From positions 4,144,704 to 4,208,703 of the forward strand of contig CALNVZ010003432.1 of assembly GCA_940671915.1 (NCBI GenBank): a stretch of 64,000 bases of DNA. Direction: 5' to 3'. This stretch comes from Paracentrotus lividus (Eukaryota; Echinodermata; Echinoidea; Camarodonta; Echinidae). Positions 46,613 through 62,432 of the stretch are shown in pieces. The notes beneath the pieces were generated by a model. It was not told where the DNA came from. It made no database searches and saw only the letters and a program-made list of their open reading frames with translations. How positions within the stretch are numbered: position 1 is the stretch's first letter; each line of letters starts with the position of its first letter. The position numbers were made by a program, and so were the translations under genes.

Positions 46613-48937
46613 TTGTGTCTTGTAATTGCTATGGTTTTACTACGCGTTTACGCTTCAAATCTTGAAGAGAGAATTAATTTTGTGAGTGACTATCCTTAGA
46701 TATGGTCCCTAGGTATTTAGTTTTTGAAAAACTATTAGAATTTGGGTGCCATTGGAGATGGTCTGCTACGCTAATTCTTATTTAAGTCAAGTTAAGCTTG
46801 AAGTTGAATTGACAATCATGTCGGGAAGAAATCCCTTTTGGAGATTGAATATCATGGATATTTCGTGTTGACATCTACTTTCTATAATCTCTCTCTAAAA
46901 TAAATGTATGTTTATCACCCAAGGTATACTATTAATGCACAGAATTTATGGAATGCTAGAGTTATCAAACATTTTATCCCTAAGTAAAATCATGATTATT
47001 GAGATCAAGTGTAATTAATATGTATTTGTAAAAATCCACTATGCCTTAAAACAATATTTCTGAGTATTTTTTTTTCTTTGCTTATCTGTACAGTGTAGCA
47101 CTCACATGTAATAAAAGTAGACTTTCTTGTAAAATCGATTTTCATTTGCCTTTCTTTCTGTTATTGTTTTTTTGTTGTTTTTTTTTCAATCACAATCATG
47201 AAGGGGTTGCCCCCCACCCCCTCACCTAACAGATCAGGACGCCGTGCGAGCGATTTCGTAAAGCTGGCGTCACACTGTCCCAATGTTCAGCTGCGATGGA
47301 TTCACGATGTTGCATTATTAGGATTCGCGCGAAGTTAGCTGATGCCTACAGAAGGTAAAACACGACTGCGACTTTCTAGCGGGATGAGGTTTTGTTTTAT
47401 TATGTAATATCCTACAGATGAATAGCATTTTTACGGATTTATTCCTATGCGAAGGACACACGAAGGGTACACGATGCTTTCGTGATCAGAGCAATTAAAT
47501 TTAAAAATATCCATGACCGTGGGTCCATCCTTGCTCAACTTCGGGAAAGTGCGATGCGGGCTTGACAATACTATACGATGGTTATACGTTGGCATTAAGA
47601 GGGCGTTGAGAAGTCGTGTTGCCGTCGCATTGCCTTGTAAGGCGAAAATGCGCGATGCTACGATGCTCTAACGAAGTGAACCTTCGCACAGTCCATCGGG
47701 AGTTGTTGTTTTTTTTGGCTGCCAAAGATTTTGCCGATGCATCGGAAGTTGCTGCCGAAGCCTGAAAAAACTCCACCGATGGTCATGGTGGTTTTAAGAT
47801 TGCTAATTATACAGGCTGTATGAAATAAAATGGTACTGTTGGAAAACATTTTGTTAAATAATGAAAATTAATCACAATCTAATAGTATTCAATATTTCTA
47901 TAAAGGAGGAAAATCATGCATTCTTAAGCATTTTATTATTTTTTTTTTCTTTTCATCTCATATGGCAGGGGCCGCGGAGCCGGGGGGGGGGGGCCCTGCG
48001 AGCTCCCCACTTTTTTCAGCCAACGTGTACAAAAATGCAAAAATGACCATACATTTGTGATTTTTAGCCTGTTCAGCCCCCCCCCCCCCCCACTTTGGTT
48101 CAGCCCCTCCACTTTCAAAATCGCTCAGCGGCCCCTGTATGGTGGTGTAGATCCTGAGATATGATCACTTTTCTGAAATCAAGAAAATCTATTTTTCGCA
48201 TGTTTTTCCACGGTCTATATTTAGGTTTTGGGCATAGTGGCCACGACTCGAATTCATCGCTTCGGAACAATAATTAAATGTGTGTAATATCGATCAGCTC
48301 TTCTTCGCACACTTTTTTTTTTATGTGGTACCAAATACAGACATTATTTCAGAAGATGTCATGCCTTAATTGTTTTTCATCGACTCTTCCATTCTCTTTG
48401 AAACAGTCTGTAGTACTCCAAAATGGCCCGATGCTTTCGCGATGTTTTCGTGATGCCTTCGTGATCAGAGCAAAATTTGGGTTTTTCCATGATCGTGTGT
48501 CCATCGTTGCTCGGGACAGTATGACGCGGGCTTGAGAAACTCACAAGAACTTTGAAATGGTCTAAAAAATCGTTCACCTGGCGTCCTTTAAAAACGTACG
48601 GTCGTAATGGCATTTTGTGACGGAGGATTAATGAGAGATATATAGAGATCATATGGGGTGAGCGAGAACGGGGGTTAACCGGTATTATCTTTCATTTATC
48701 AAAGATTAGATTGATTTGTCTTACATGACCGATAAAGGAATGAAGGAAGCAATGATTATTGGCCTACAGCTGTAAGTCTTATTCCAGGGATTTGGTATCA
48801 CTCAGTAGCGGACGCAGACCGGAGTCACACAATGAACTTACCGGGCCCATGCGTAAATATAATAGAGCTGCTTTTGTACCCAGACCATTGGGCCCCCGAA
48901 ATGCATTCAATTCGATTTTCTTGGATCCGCGCCTGTC
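46613..48937. other. Noncoding stretch with dispersed repeat fragments
   Basis: A GC-richer segment at 47455-47570 (GATGCTTTCGTGATCAGAGC, then CCATGACCGTGGGTCCATCC) is repeated in diverged form at 48428-48540. G and C runs at 47980 and 48078 border a small G-rich repeat (GCAGGGGCCGCGGAGCC). The SINE-like or MITE-like fragments are too broken to bound. Confidence 0.5.
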
Positions 48938-50200
48938 ACTATTAGTCAGGCAGCCAGCTCATGATTGGTTAGCTGAACGAGGTACCAGTAGTAAAGTATT
49001 GGAGTATATGGGGAGGAACCCCACATTTACCAAACCCAACGTCTGGCAGTGCATCTCTGCTGCATAAGGTCCCTACAGCCGGGGGCGTCCAAAATGAGTG
49101 CCCATTTTACCAAAATTCTATTTTTATAAAAAAACAAAAGCCATTTCTTAAACACACTAATGTTGATGTCAAATAAAGAGTATTAAATTGTCTTAACCTT
49201 GTGCTATTTTGAAATCATACTGAAATCGAAAACAGTGAGAGTTTAATGAACAAATGTTTTTTTCTCCACTTTTTTACGAAAATATTTTTTTTCCTTTTTT
49301 CAATAATTTTAATAAATAATTGTATAAAACATTGATGTTTGTAACTTTTCATAAAAACTACCAACGTGCATGTGAATGATGCTGTAAAAAGAAGGGAGTT
49401 ATATCTTATTCCGATAAAGAATTATGATTAGATAAAGTCAGGAACGCAATATAGACAAAATCAACAATTTGCCCGTATCGAAGAAGAATCCCATACCCGT
49501 ACGTGTATTAGAAAAGACCATTAACATGCGAATAGCTTTTAGTAGACAAAACAAGTATCGAAAATGTTCCGCATTTTTGGCACTTTTGTTTGCCTACTCA
49601 CAGCCATCGCATACAATCAGCTTTTCATAATACACGTGCGGGTATTGTGTTATTCTCAGTCACGGGGCAAATTGTTGAATTTTGTCTATATTGCGTTCCT
49701 GACTTTATCTAATCATAATTCTTTATCGGAATAAGATATAACTCCCTTCCTTTTACAGCATCATTCACATGAACGTAGGTAGTTTTTAGAAAAGTTACAA
49801 ACATCAATGTTTTATACAACTATTTATTAAAAATTATGAAAAAGGGAAAAAAAATATTTTCGAAAAAAGTGAGAAAAAAACATTTGTTCATTAAAACTCT
49901 CACTGTTTTCGATTTCAGTATGATTTCAAAATAGCACAAGCGTTAAGACAATTTAATACTCTTTATTTTGACATCAAATTAGTGTGTTTAGAAAATGACT
50001 TTTGCTATTTTTATTAAAAATAGAATTTTGGTTAAGGGCACTCATTTTGGACGCCCCCGGCTGTAGGGACCTTATGCAGCAGAGATGCACTGCCAGACGT
50101 TGGGTTTGGTAAATGTGGGATTCCTCCCCCATATATTCCAATACTTTACTACTGGTACCTCGTTCAGCTAACCAATCATGAGCTGGCTGCCTGACTATAT
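48938..50200. mobile_element. Large palindromic foldback element (~1.26 kb)
   Basis: From about TAGTCAGGCAGCCAGCTCAT at 48943 the sequence runs inward for about 600 bases and then returns as its reverse complement. It ends at ATGAGCTGGCTGCCTGACTA near 50197. GGGGGCGTCCAAAATGAGTG and CACTCATTTTGGACGCCCCC mark matching points. The arms differ by few substitutions and small indels, and the turn is near 49560. ORFs in the outer 100 bases mirror each other. No transposase is present and the target duplication is unclear. Confidence 0.85.
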
Positions 50201-50982
50201 AGCCCGTCGATTTTGATTCGAACTAATGATATCCCTCTTGAAAGATCACCATCATGACCATGGCCGAATGAGTTGTAAATTTTAGCCATAAGGGGAAGGG
50301 GTAAATTGGGTGAGAGAGATGATGGTCGACGGGTTGTGCTATCGATTTGGTTGGTTTGTTTGTTGTTTTTTGGGGGTGCTGTTTTGTTTTGTTTGTTTTG
50401 TTTTTGTTGTTGTTGTGTTGTTGTTTTTTTTTTTTGTGTGTGTGTGTGGGACTGAGAAAAATCGAGGGCATTCAATAATCGCGCCATGATTTCATCCCCA
50501 AAACGCGATTGAACAAAATAATGTGAAAGTTTTGTGAGTCATGTCATTCTAACAACGTTCCATGTTTTTTTCTCAATACAGCAAATACAGACTGGCATTT
50601 GAACAAAATAAAACTATACCAATAACAGAAGCATGATAAAAATACTAGTAGGAATCTGTGCGATCTGTGCACACATGTGACTTTTCTTTTTGAACCCTGA
50701 CCAATAACTATCCCTGATTTGTTTTTGTCTATTAATCCATACGTATTGTATAAGATACAAATTAATGCAGGAAAAAAACAACAACATACATTTAGAAGAT
50801 TATTATAATGACAAGACTTGCATTTATATAGCCTTTATAGGTAAAATAAATTCCCTATTTGAGGTCTATAGGCCTACCAGCTTCATAAAGAAAGGACCAC
50901 TGACTTTGCTTCTAGAATGTTTTTCCCGGTGCCAATGGGCGACATCTCTTGTTCAAAATCCAAGCCTATACGAACTCCTATA
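50201..50982. other. Noncoding stretch with TTTG microsatellite
   Basis: A TTTGTTTTG/TTGTTG tract followed by TGTGTG (50345-50450) dominates. The lysine/glutamine-rich reverse ORFs over it are low complexity. No exon is supported. Confidence 0.55.
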
Positions 50983-51518
50983 CAGTGCGTCCGAGAGAAA
51001 GTAAACGCAATTTTGAGAGCCTCGTGTTAATTTTTTTATAGCTTAATGTAAACTTGATATTTATTTCATGATAAAGAGTAACTCATTTTCTATTTGATGA
51101 TACCAAACTTATACCTGTGTTGTGATGGATGGCTAAGCACTTGGGCTTAAAAAAAAACAAGCGTAAAAATTCAATGTTCCAAGTTTGAGGAGAAGCAGCC
51201 CTTGCATTTAAACAGACCAAGAAATCCATTGTCCCTTATGAATGGACTTAGGAAGGCCGAACTCACACAAAGAATGAATGATCAGAAAGCCAGGATTGCT
51301 TCTGATAACTTGAACTTAGAACAATTTGTTTTGACCAAAATTGTTTAGAACTCTAGTTGCCAGTCATCCTTGACAGTAGGCCTACAGGTATGATTTTGGT
51401 ATCACTGGATAGAATATGAGTTACTCTTTGATATGATATAAAAAATAATGACACTTAAAAAATACAATTTTAACACGGGGCCCTCAAAGTTGGGTATATT
51501 TTTATCTGGGACGCACTG
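50983..51518. mobile_element. TA-flanked inverted-repeat element (536 bp)
   Basis: CAGTGCGTCC at the left and GGGACGCACTG at the right are flanked by TA on both sides (50981-50982, 51519-51520). AAAGAGTAACTCATTTTCTA and ATATGAGTTACTCTTT inside also pair, as do GATACCAAA and TTTGGTATC. Same class as 6832-7748. Confidence 0.75.
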
Positions 51519-52374
51519 TATTGTTTTTATTTTCCCCGGTGGAATATGAGAATGCGGAAAGATGTACAATTTTAAATTTTAATTGCAACTACTATTGTCA
51601 TTCTTTGAATAAGAGACATATTTCCCATTGGTGGGGGGACGTGCCCCCCCCCCCTCGATTTTTTTCTGGGGGGATCGTCCCCCCTCGATTTTTAAAGCTT
51701 AATTATTATTTTTTTTAAATTTAGTGATCAGCTAGTGAAGCTAGTGAAGAGGGCAAAATATATGCCAAAACCATGCTAAATGTTATGATAAGGCAAAATT
51801 TTCGGTTCGCGCCGCTCGCGTACAATTAAAGCAAGGCAATTATTAAATGAAATGCTCTTTCCTCAGATCACTATACGTTGGCTTATTCATGGAATATATT
51901 TCATTTGTTCTGACGCTTTATTCTTTAAATTATCATTATTTCCTGCATAATGTGCAGTAGTTCATTCTATTTTGAATTTTAGATATACAAATATGTATCG
52001 TTGGGACGCTTTATTCCGCTTGAGTGTATTATTAATTCTTCTCCCGGGGTTTCCACCCCCCCCCCCCCCCCCCCAGTCGTGATATGAAATCGCCGCCCTT
52101 GCATGTTATTTTCTCCTTGATAAGAATGCAAAAAAAAAAAAAAAAAATTAAAAAAAATCAAAGTACCGGGATGGGCTACTGTATCTTGGCATGCGCAAAC
52201 TTTTAAGAATCTTCACTTGTAACCAATCAGCACGCGGTGTTTTGTTTTGTTTTACTTTTATTTGATTTGATATGATTAATTTGTCAAGGACAAGTATAAA
52301 CAGTGTTTTTATAAGCTTTACAGAAAGATCCATGAAAGCTCTAGAGCAAATGACACCCCTATGCCTATGGGGTC
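51519..52374. other. Dispersed repeat fragments, no gene
   Basis: CCCCCCTCGATTTTT with TTAAAGCTTAA at 51640-51710 repeats the block at 12150-12210. It is followed, as there, by TTTCGG.TCGCG near 51805 and by a similar downstream text (TTATTCCG..T.GTGTAT.ATTAATTC). So 51630-52075 and 12120-12560 are copies of one element. C runs at 52057 and A runs at 52130 limit precision. Confidence 0.6.
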
Positions 52375-52610
52375 CTCCCGGGGGGGTCACTCAAAGAAAA
52401 AAGTGCTACCCATGCGTGTCCCCGCATCCTGAAAATGGACCCTAAACGTCTCATCGCATGTAGTCAAATTTGCACCCCTTTTCGACGTCTGACTGGGAAA
52501 AACATACCCTAAATGGCGTAAACACCGTAAAATTTTGCCCTCAAAACAGCAATTTCCGCTGAAAACACCCCTATTTTTATGAAAATGGCGATTGGGGTCC
52601 TCGGGTTACA
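52375..52610. mobile_element. Partial copy of the GGGGGTCACTCA element
   Basis: GGGGGTCACTCAAAG, CCCATGCGTGTCCCCGCA and ATGGCGTAAACACCGT match the reverse complement of the right half of 28243-28668. The other half is missing. Confidence 0.7.
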
Positions 52611-52639
52611 GAAAAAAAAAAACTCTATATTAGTAGGCT

Positions 52640-52775
52640 TATCTGTATCTGTATCTGTATCCTTCATACCCCTGATCATTTATTTTGAATTTCCCTGAGG
52701 GAGCAGTGCAGCGCTTTGTGTCCCATGGAAAAGGCGCTATATAAGTTTAATTATTATTATTATTATTATTATTAT
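52640..52775 (+). mobile_element. LINE/SINE 3' end with ATT tail
   Basis: GGAAAAGGCGCTATATAAG followed by TTTAATTATTATTATTATT is a familiar 3' end of CR1/L2-like retrotransposons and the SINEs that borrow their tails. Only about 135 bases can be assigned. Confidence 0.6.
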
Positions 52776-52899
52776 ACGAAATTAGTAGAGGCTGTTTTCG
52801 ATGTATAATTTAACCTAAAGCTTCGGTTGATTTTCAATTAAAGTATAGGAAGGGAAGAAAACTTTTATTTTAAAGCAAAATTTCCCTTTGAAATCTTCA

Positions 52900-58208
<5,309 letters not shown>

Positions 58209-58302
58209 TAAGATTGGCTGAACTTTGCTCCAAGAATTGTAGTCCCCCCCCCCCCCATAAGTTCATTACATGTACACAAGAAACTGATGGGTACATTTTA
58301 AT

Positions 58303-58500
58303 ACAGTCTACTACCATTATAACAAGAACCTGTTATAAAAGTAAGTAAACTAAGGGGCAAATAGACCATCTCGACGGAATAAAGACTAAGTGATAATTGG
58401 ACCGAACGGCAATAAGACCAAATTGATTTAGCCGATATTGTATTAGACAATCAGATACAAATGTAGACCAAGTGGTTGTAAACCTTGTTTTGCCGTAGGT
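58303..58500. repeat. Intron repeats: TTAGACCAA boxes
   Basis: Within intron 2, GGCAATAAGACCAAATTGAT, ATTAGACAATCAGATAC and TGTAGACCAAGTGG repeat the box motif seen around the composite element (10815-10985, 15840-16060). A CAGTCTACTACCATTATAAC element end precedes it. Confidence 0.6.
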
Positions 58501-58554
58501 CGGAAGTTTGACGGAGCTACCATTTGGTTTTCCTTTCTTATTTTTTTCTTTCAG

Positions 58555-58663
58555 TCAATGGGATTCCAGGCTCTTAGCGGAACAGGAGCCCTACGTCTCG
58601 GATGTGAGTTCCTGTCTAGGAGGGCTAACTATAAAGTCATGTACATCCCTGATCCAACATGGC
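58555..58663 (+). CDS. GOT1: Aspartate aminotransferase exon 3
   Basis: After a long pyrimidine tract and CAG at 58552-58554 the exon reads SMGFQALSGTGALRLGCEFL then SRRANYKVMYIPDPTW. Q.LSGTGALR.G is the phosphate-binding loop region of the PLP site, and PDPTW is the family's conserved P.PTW. The exon leaves one base (C) before GTAAGT, which joins exon 4 correctly as CCC (Pro). Reading phase at the 5' side is 0, in conflict with exon 2. Confidence 0.92.
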
Positions 58664-60032
58664 GTAAGTACACTTCCTTTCCATGTACACGATGCCGCTT
58701 TCATGATATATTACAGAAACATGACATCATGTAAATGGTGTGAATCTTAATCATCAACAATCTTGGTACTGTTAGGATATAGTCTGCATGCTCAAACTCT
58801 TGTTAGTCAAAAATTTAAAACACGGTCTGAATTTGAGACTACCAGTTTGAACTTTGATTTTACATCTACCGGTATTTTGGCTGCTCCTTTTTTGCGGACA
58901 TAGTTTGAAGAGGGACAAAAGGACACAACTAATTGCATTTTAATCTCTTTGCAGGCAATATGATCTAATGAAATACAAACTTAATTAACCATTTAGCTAC
59001 AATATAGCCGTATTTTGCCACAAATGTATGAATTAATCGTACAGTCAACTCCCGTTATAATAGTTGCTTGGAACCAAGCCAAGAACCTGAGTATATATTG
59101 AAAACTTGAACTGAAAATATGGCTGTATCTATAGACACATGTGCACGTGTTGAAGTTGGTATAGGGAAAATCACCTTATTCTCACAATGAAATCTTTTTA
59201 TTTCGGTTCTCGTTATAATGAAAATTTTTGGTCGCTGTATCTTTCTCTATCTTGAATGCTGTTGCTGGATTTGAAACACAACAAGACATGTTGTATCACG
59301 TCTGTGAAATAATTTCCAGTATTCACATCAAACAATATTATACTCCCTCATATCATTTGAACCCTTTGCATTTGACGTCAGTTTGGACTGCAAAAAGGCA
59401 GGTTTTTCTCTTTTCAGTTTGAAAATGATATGTAAATGTCTCATGTAAACTTGAAATTACTGCACAAATATACAAAATAGTTATATTTCAAATCTTTTAG
59501 TACCAGCTGTAAAGAGAAAATAAATGATGTAAAGTTAATTTGTATACTTTTGTCATTGGTCGATGGAGTCAGACAAAGAATTCAACTTGGAAGAGAAAAT
59601 CTGCACTTTTTTTTTCAGCGCCAAATTAATCTTAGTGTGCAAAGAGTTTTGAGAGTATAGGAAGTATAAAGAGATTACCATTAATAAAAGAAGGTCTGCT
59701 GGTATTACAGGGTGCATTTACATGCATTAAAGCCCCCTCAATCACATCATTGCTTGAGATTATGTAACACCCTTTGAGCTGTCTCAGAGAGGGTTTTTTC
59801 AGAGAGCGGGCGACCAAAATCATGCTCTGCTTTTTCCCATTGATTTTCATGGTCCTTTTGAAGTGTAGAAAACATTCAGAACTAGCATCTTGAATAATTA
59901 AATTGAAAAATGTTTATATTGTTTCATGAGAGTTACTTTGTTGGTAATTATGAGTGCACTTCATACCTGTAGGTATATTTAATTTGACCCTCAAGATTTT
60001 ATTAATGTTTGTTTCCGCTTTTGCTTTGTTAG
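58664..60032. other. Aminotransferase intron 3
   Basis: AT-rich intron, including a CAGTCAACTCCCGTTATAA-type element end at 59042 with a loosely matching TTCTCGTTATAATG near 59210. Nothing coding is seen. Confidence 0.6.
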
Positions 60033-60142
60033 CCAACCATAATGCTATTGCTCTGAATACTAACTTTGAAATACGGAAGTACCGATATTACAAGGAGTCT
60101 ACGAGAGGGCTAGACCTGGAGGGGATGCTGGAAGACCTAAAG
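60033..60142 (+). CDS. GOT1: Aspartate aminotransferase exon 4
   Basis: The exon follows the acceptor TTTGCTTTGTTAG and reads PNHNAIALNTNFEIRKYRYY then KESTRGLDLEGMLEDLK. P.W.NH..I, the R.YRYY motif and RGLDL.GM..DL are standard for the family. It ends in phase 0 at CTAAAG|GTAATT. Confidence 0.93.
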
Positions 60143-61576
60143 GTAATTCAGCACATCTTTGCTGTGCCCCCTTCACTGAAGGGTGCCATTGTTTGTTTTC
60201 TATCTATCTGTACGTCTCATTTGCTCATTATCATGTTATGTTAGCCCTGTTGTCTTCTCCAATCAAAAGGCGTCAGTTTCCTGCGGCTTCCTGGGAAGCA
60301 TTCCGTTTTCAGCTTTTAACATGTTTATTCGTGTTTAAGCCGTATTAAGATTTCGGGATTCTATCCAAAAGACGATAAATCGGCTTTTGGAACAAAAGAC
60401 GCGGGAAACTGACACTTTTAGATTGGAGAAGGCGCCTTAGACATGAACTTCAAACTTGGGCATAGTATGCATCACAGTGGGAACACAATCTGATTAGATT
60501 TTGGAGAAAATATATTAAAAGTCCAGGGTCACAGAGCTCAACTTATGACACCCATGTATTGAGTTTGTTATAGCGACATCTCAAGAATCAATTGAGGTGT
60601 GAACTATGAACTTGAGAATAGTATGTATCACCATAGGAATATGATCTGATTAGATTTTAGAGAATGTAGGTCCAAGGTCATCAATCACTAAGGTTAAACC
60701 TGGTGTATAGTTTTGGTAACAACAAAAAAATCGGCATAAAACCAATTAAATATAGTCTCATGTTGTTCACATTGCAATAAAAGACATGTGTGAGAGATTT
60801 TGTGATATTCCTTTCACGATTTCCGGTGAATTTCAGTGAAATGTTTGAATCCAAACACAATTTGTAACGGTTTTTGAGACCTTTGCTTGGTTGTCCAGTC
60901 CCCCGAACTCCTCGCATGAATGGAGCGAAGCGGTCTGTGTGTATCACCCACACAAGAGAATCCCCATTGGTTTTCCATGTGAACGCCTAGCGCACACAAA
61001 GATGTGTCGGATCCCCGACTTATCTTTTTTACACTATAATAATGTGAAATAAAGACATTAAAACGAGATTCTATGTAATATAACTTTCTTTGTTACATTT
61101 ATAGGATTCAGTCTTTCATATTATCTAACTGTGAATCCAAATTAAATATTTCCTTCTCCCAACACTATACACCAGCTTTAAAAATATGAAATTTAAATTG
61201 TTGAGCTCGTTATCGTGATATGTCAAGAATCAATTGTGATGTGAATAAGAAACTGGGGGATAGTAAGAATCTTGTTTAATTTGATGTCCATGTGTGAAAT
61301 TGCAGGTAATGTTCTCATAATTATGTCATGTCAAGTACTGCTTTAGATATGAACTTAAAACTTGATGATAGTATGTATTACCATAGAAAGTGTTAACATA
61401 GACCATGGGTGCATTTATAATCCTTAGAATATTTACCCCCTCCCCGGGCCCCCCCCCCCCCAAAAAAAAGAGGCCATTACCACTTGAGTTATCAATAATT
61501 TCTCTAAAATTTGTCTATAAGTAATGTTGCCATGGAAATGATGTTGATTTTCCTGTTAAATTTGATCTGCTTACAG
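60143..61576. other. Aminotransferase intron 4
   Basis: Contains repeated phrases such as ACTTGGGCATAGTATGCATCAC / ACTTGAGAATAGTATGTATCAC / ACTTGATGATAGTATGTATTAC (60465, 60620, 61360). These belong to a degenerate repeat with roughly 150-base and longer spacing. A short inverted pair GGCGTCAGTTTCC / GGAAACTGACACTTTTAGATTGGAGAAGGCG brackets 60260-60435. No exon. Confidence 0.55.
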
Positions 61577-61681
61577 GGAGCACCATCTGATGCTGTGATC
61601 ATTCTTCATGGATGCGCTCATAATCCTACCGGTGTGGACGCAACCCAAGATGACTGGAAGCAGATTGCTGAGGTTGTCAAG
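61577..61681 (+). CDS. GOT1: Aspartate aminotransferase exon 5
   Basis: Thirty-five codons in phase 0 at both ends: [20 protein letters not shown] then [22 protein letters not shown] contains the asparagine that hydrogen-bonds the PLP ring hydroxyl (Asn194 in standard numbering). W..I..V closes the segment as in relatives. Both splice sites are strong (TTACAG, AAG|GTAAAC). Confidence 0.95.
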
Positions 61682-62281
61682 GTAAACAGGTTTGCTTGAT
61701 GTACACATTCGTAGTCCAGTTGAGTGACAAAAAAGACATATTAATGTGTTTTCTGCATTGTGGGAGCGAGACAAAAACATCACTATTTCCTGTGTCTTTG
61801 GTCTGGTCATTAACAATTCTTTTTTTATAACAATTGCTTTTTCATATTTAAGATACAGGATCCCCATTTCATATTGCCGATACATATCTCGAAGAATCAA
61901 GACATGTTTGAAAATGGGTCATACTCAACAAAGGTTAAAAGGTCGATGTACTGTCCATGGAAAGCGTTATACCATGTTGTACACACAATAGCTTTCTGTA
62001 GTATCTATGCATAAATTGGAGTCATGGTTTTCAATATCTGTGAATGCGTGCCAAATTTTCATATATTGTTACTATTTGGTATTTTGCTGGTATAAACAAC
62101 CAATGGTCTGCATGAAAAACATTCAAGAATCTCTATTGACCATCTCTCTCAATTTGCAACCCCATTTCATACCAGAGCTCATGATTGTCGATAACATGAA
62201 TATTCTAGCTCTGATGTAAACCAGCTTTAATTTGTTTTTTAATGTAATTATTAAATGGAATATATTGTGCCTGACTTACAG
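61682..62281. other. Aminotransferase intron 5
   Basis: A 600-base AT-rich intron. Open frames in it have no domain, and no repeat family is recognised. Confidence 0.7.
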
Positions 62282-62432
62282 AACACAGGAGCTTTTGTCT
62301 TCTTTGATTGTGCCTACATTGGCTTTGCAACAGGAAGTGTAGAGAAAGATCGTTGGCCTGTGGAATACTTTGTGGAACAAGGTTTTGAATTCTTTGCAGC
62401 TCAGTCTTTCTCCAAGAACTTTGGCCTCTACA
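62282..62432 (+). CDS. GOT1: Aspartate aminotransferase exon 6 (PLP lysine)
   Basis: The exon reads NTGAFVFFDCAYIGFATGSV, then EKDRWPVEYFVEQGFEFFAA and QSFSKNFGLY. The aspartate and tyrosine of FFDCAYIGFA contact the PLP ring (Asp222 and Tyr225 equivalents). The lysine in SFSKNFGLY, about residue 265 here, forms the Schiff base with PLP. All catalytic residues are present. One base (A) remains before the GTGAGT donor and joins exon 7 as AAC (Asn). Confidence 0.96.

Noticed and set aside
58508-58750. Plus-strand ORF of 80 codons through aminotransferase exon 3
   Set aside because: It reads exon 3 in the wrong frame (QWDSRLLAEQ); the family match is in the frame SMGFQALSGTGAL.
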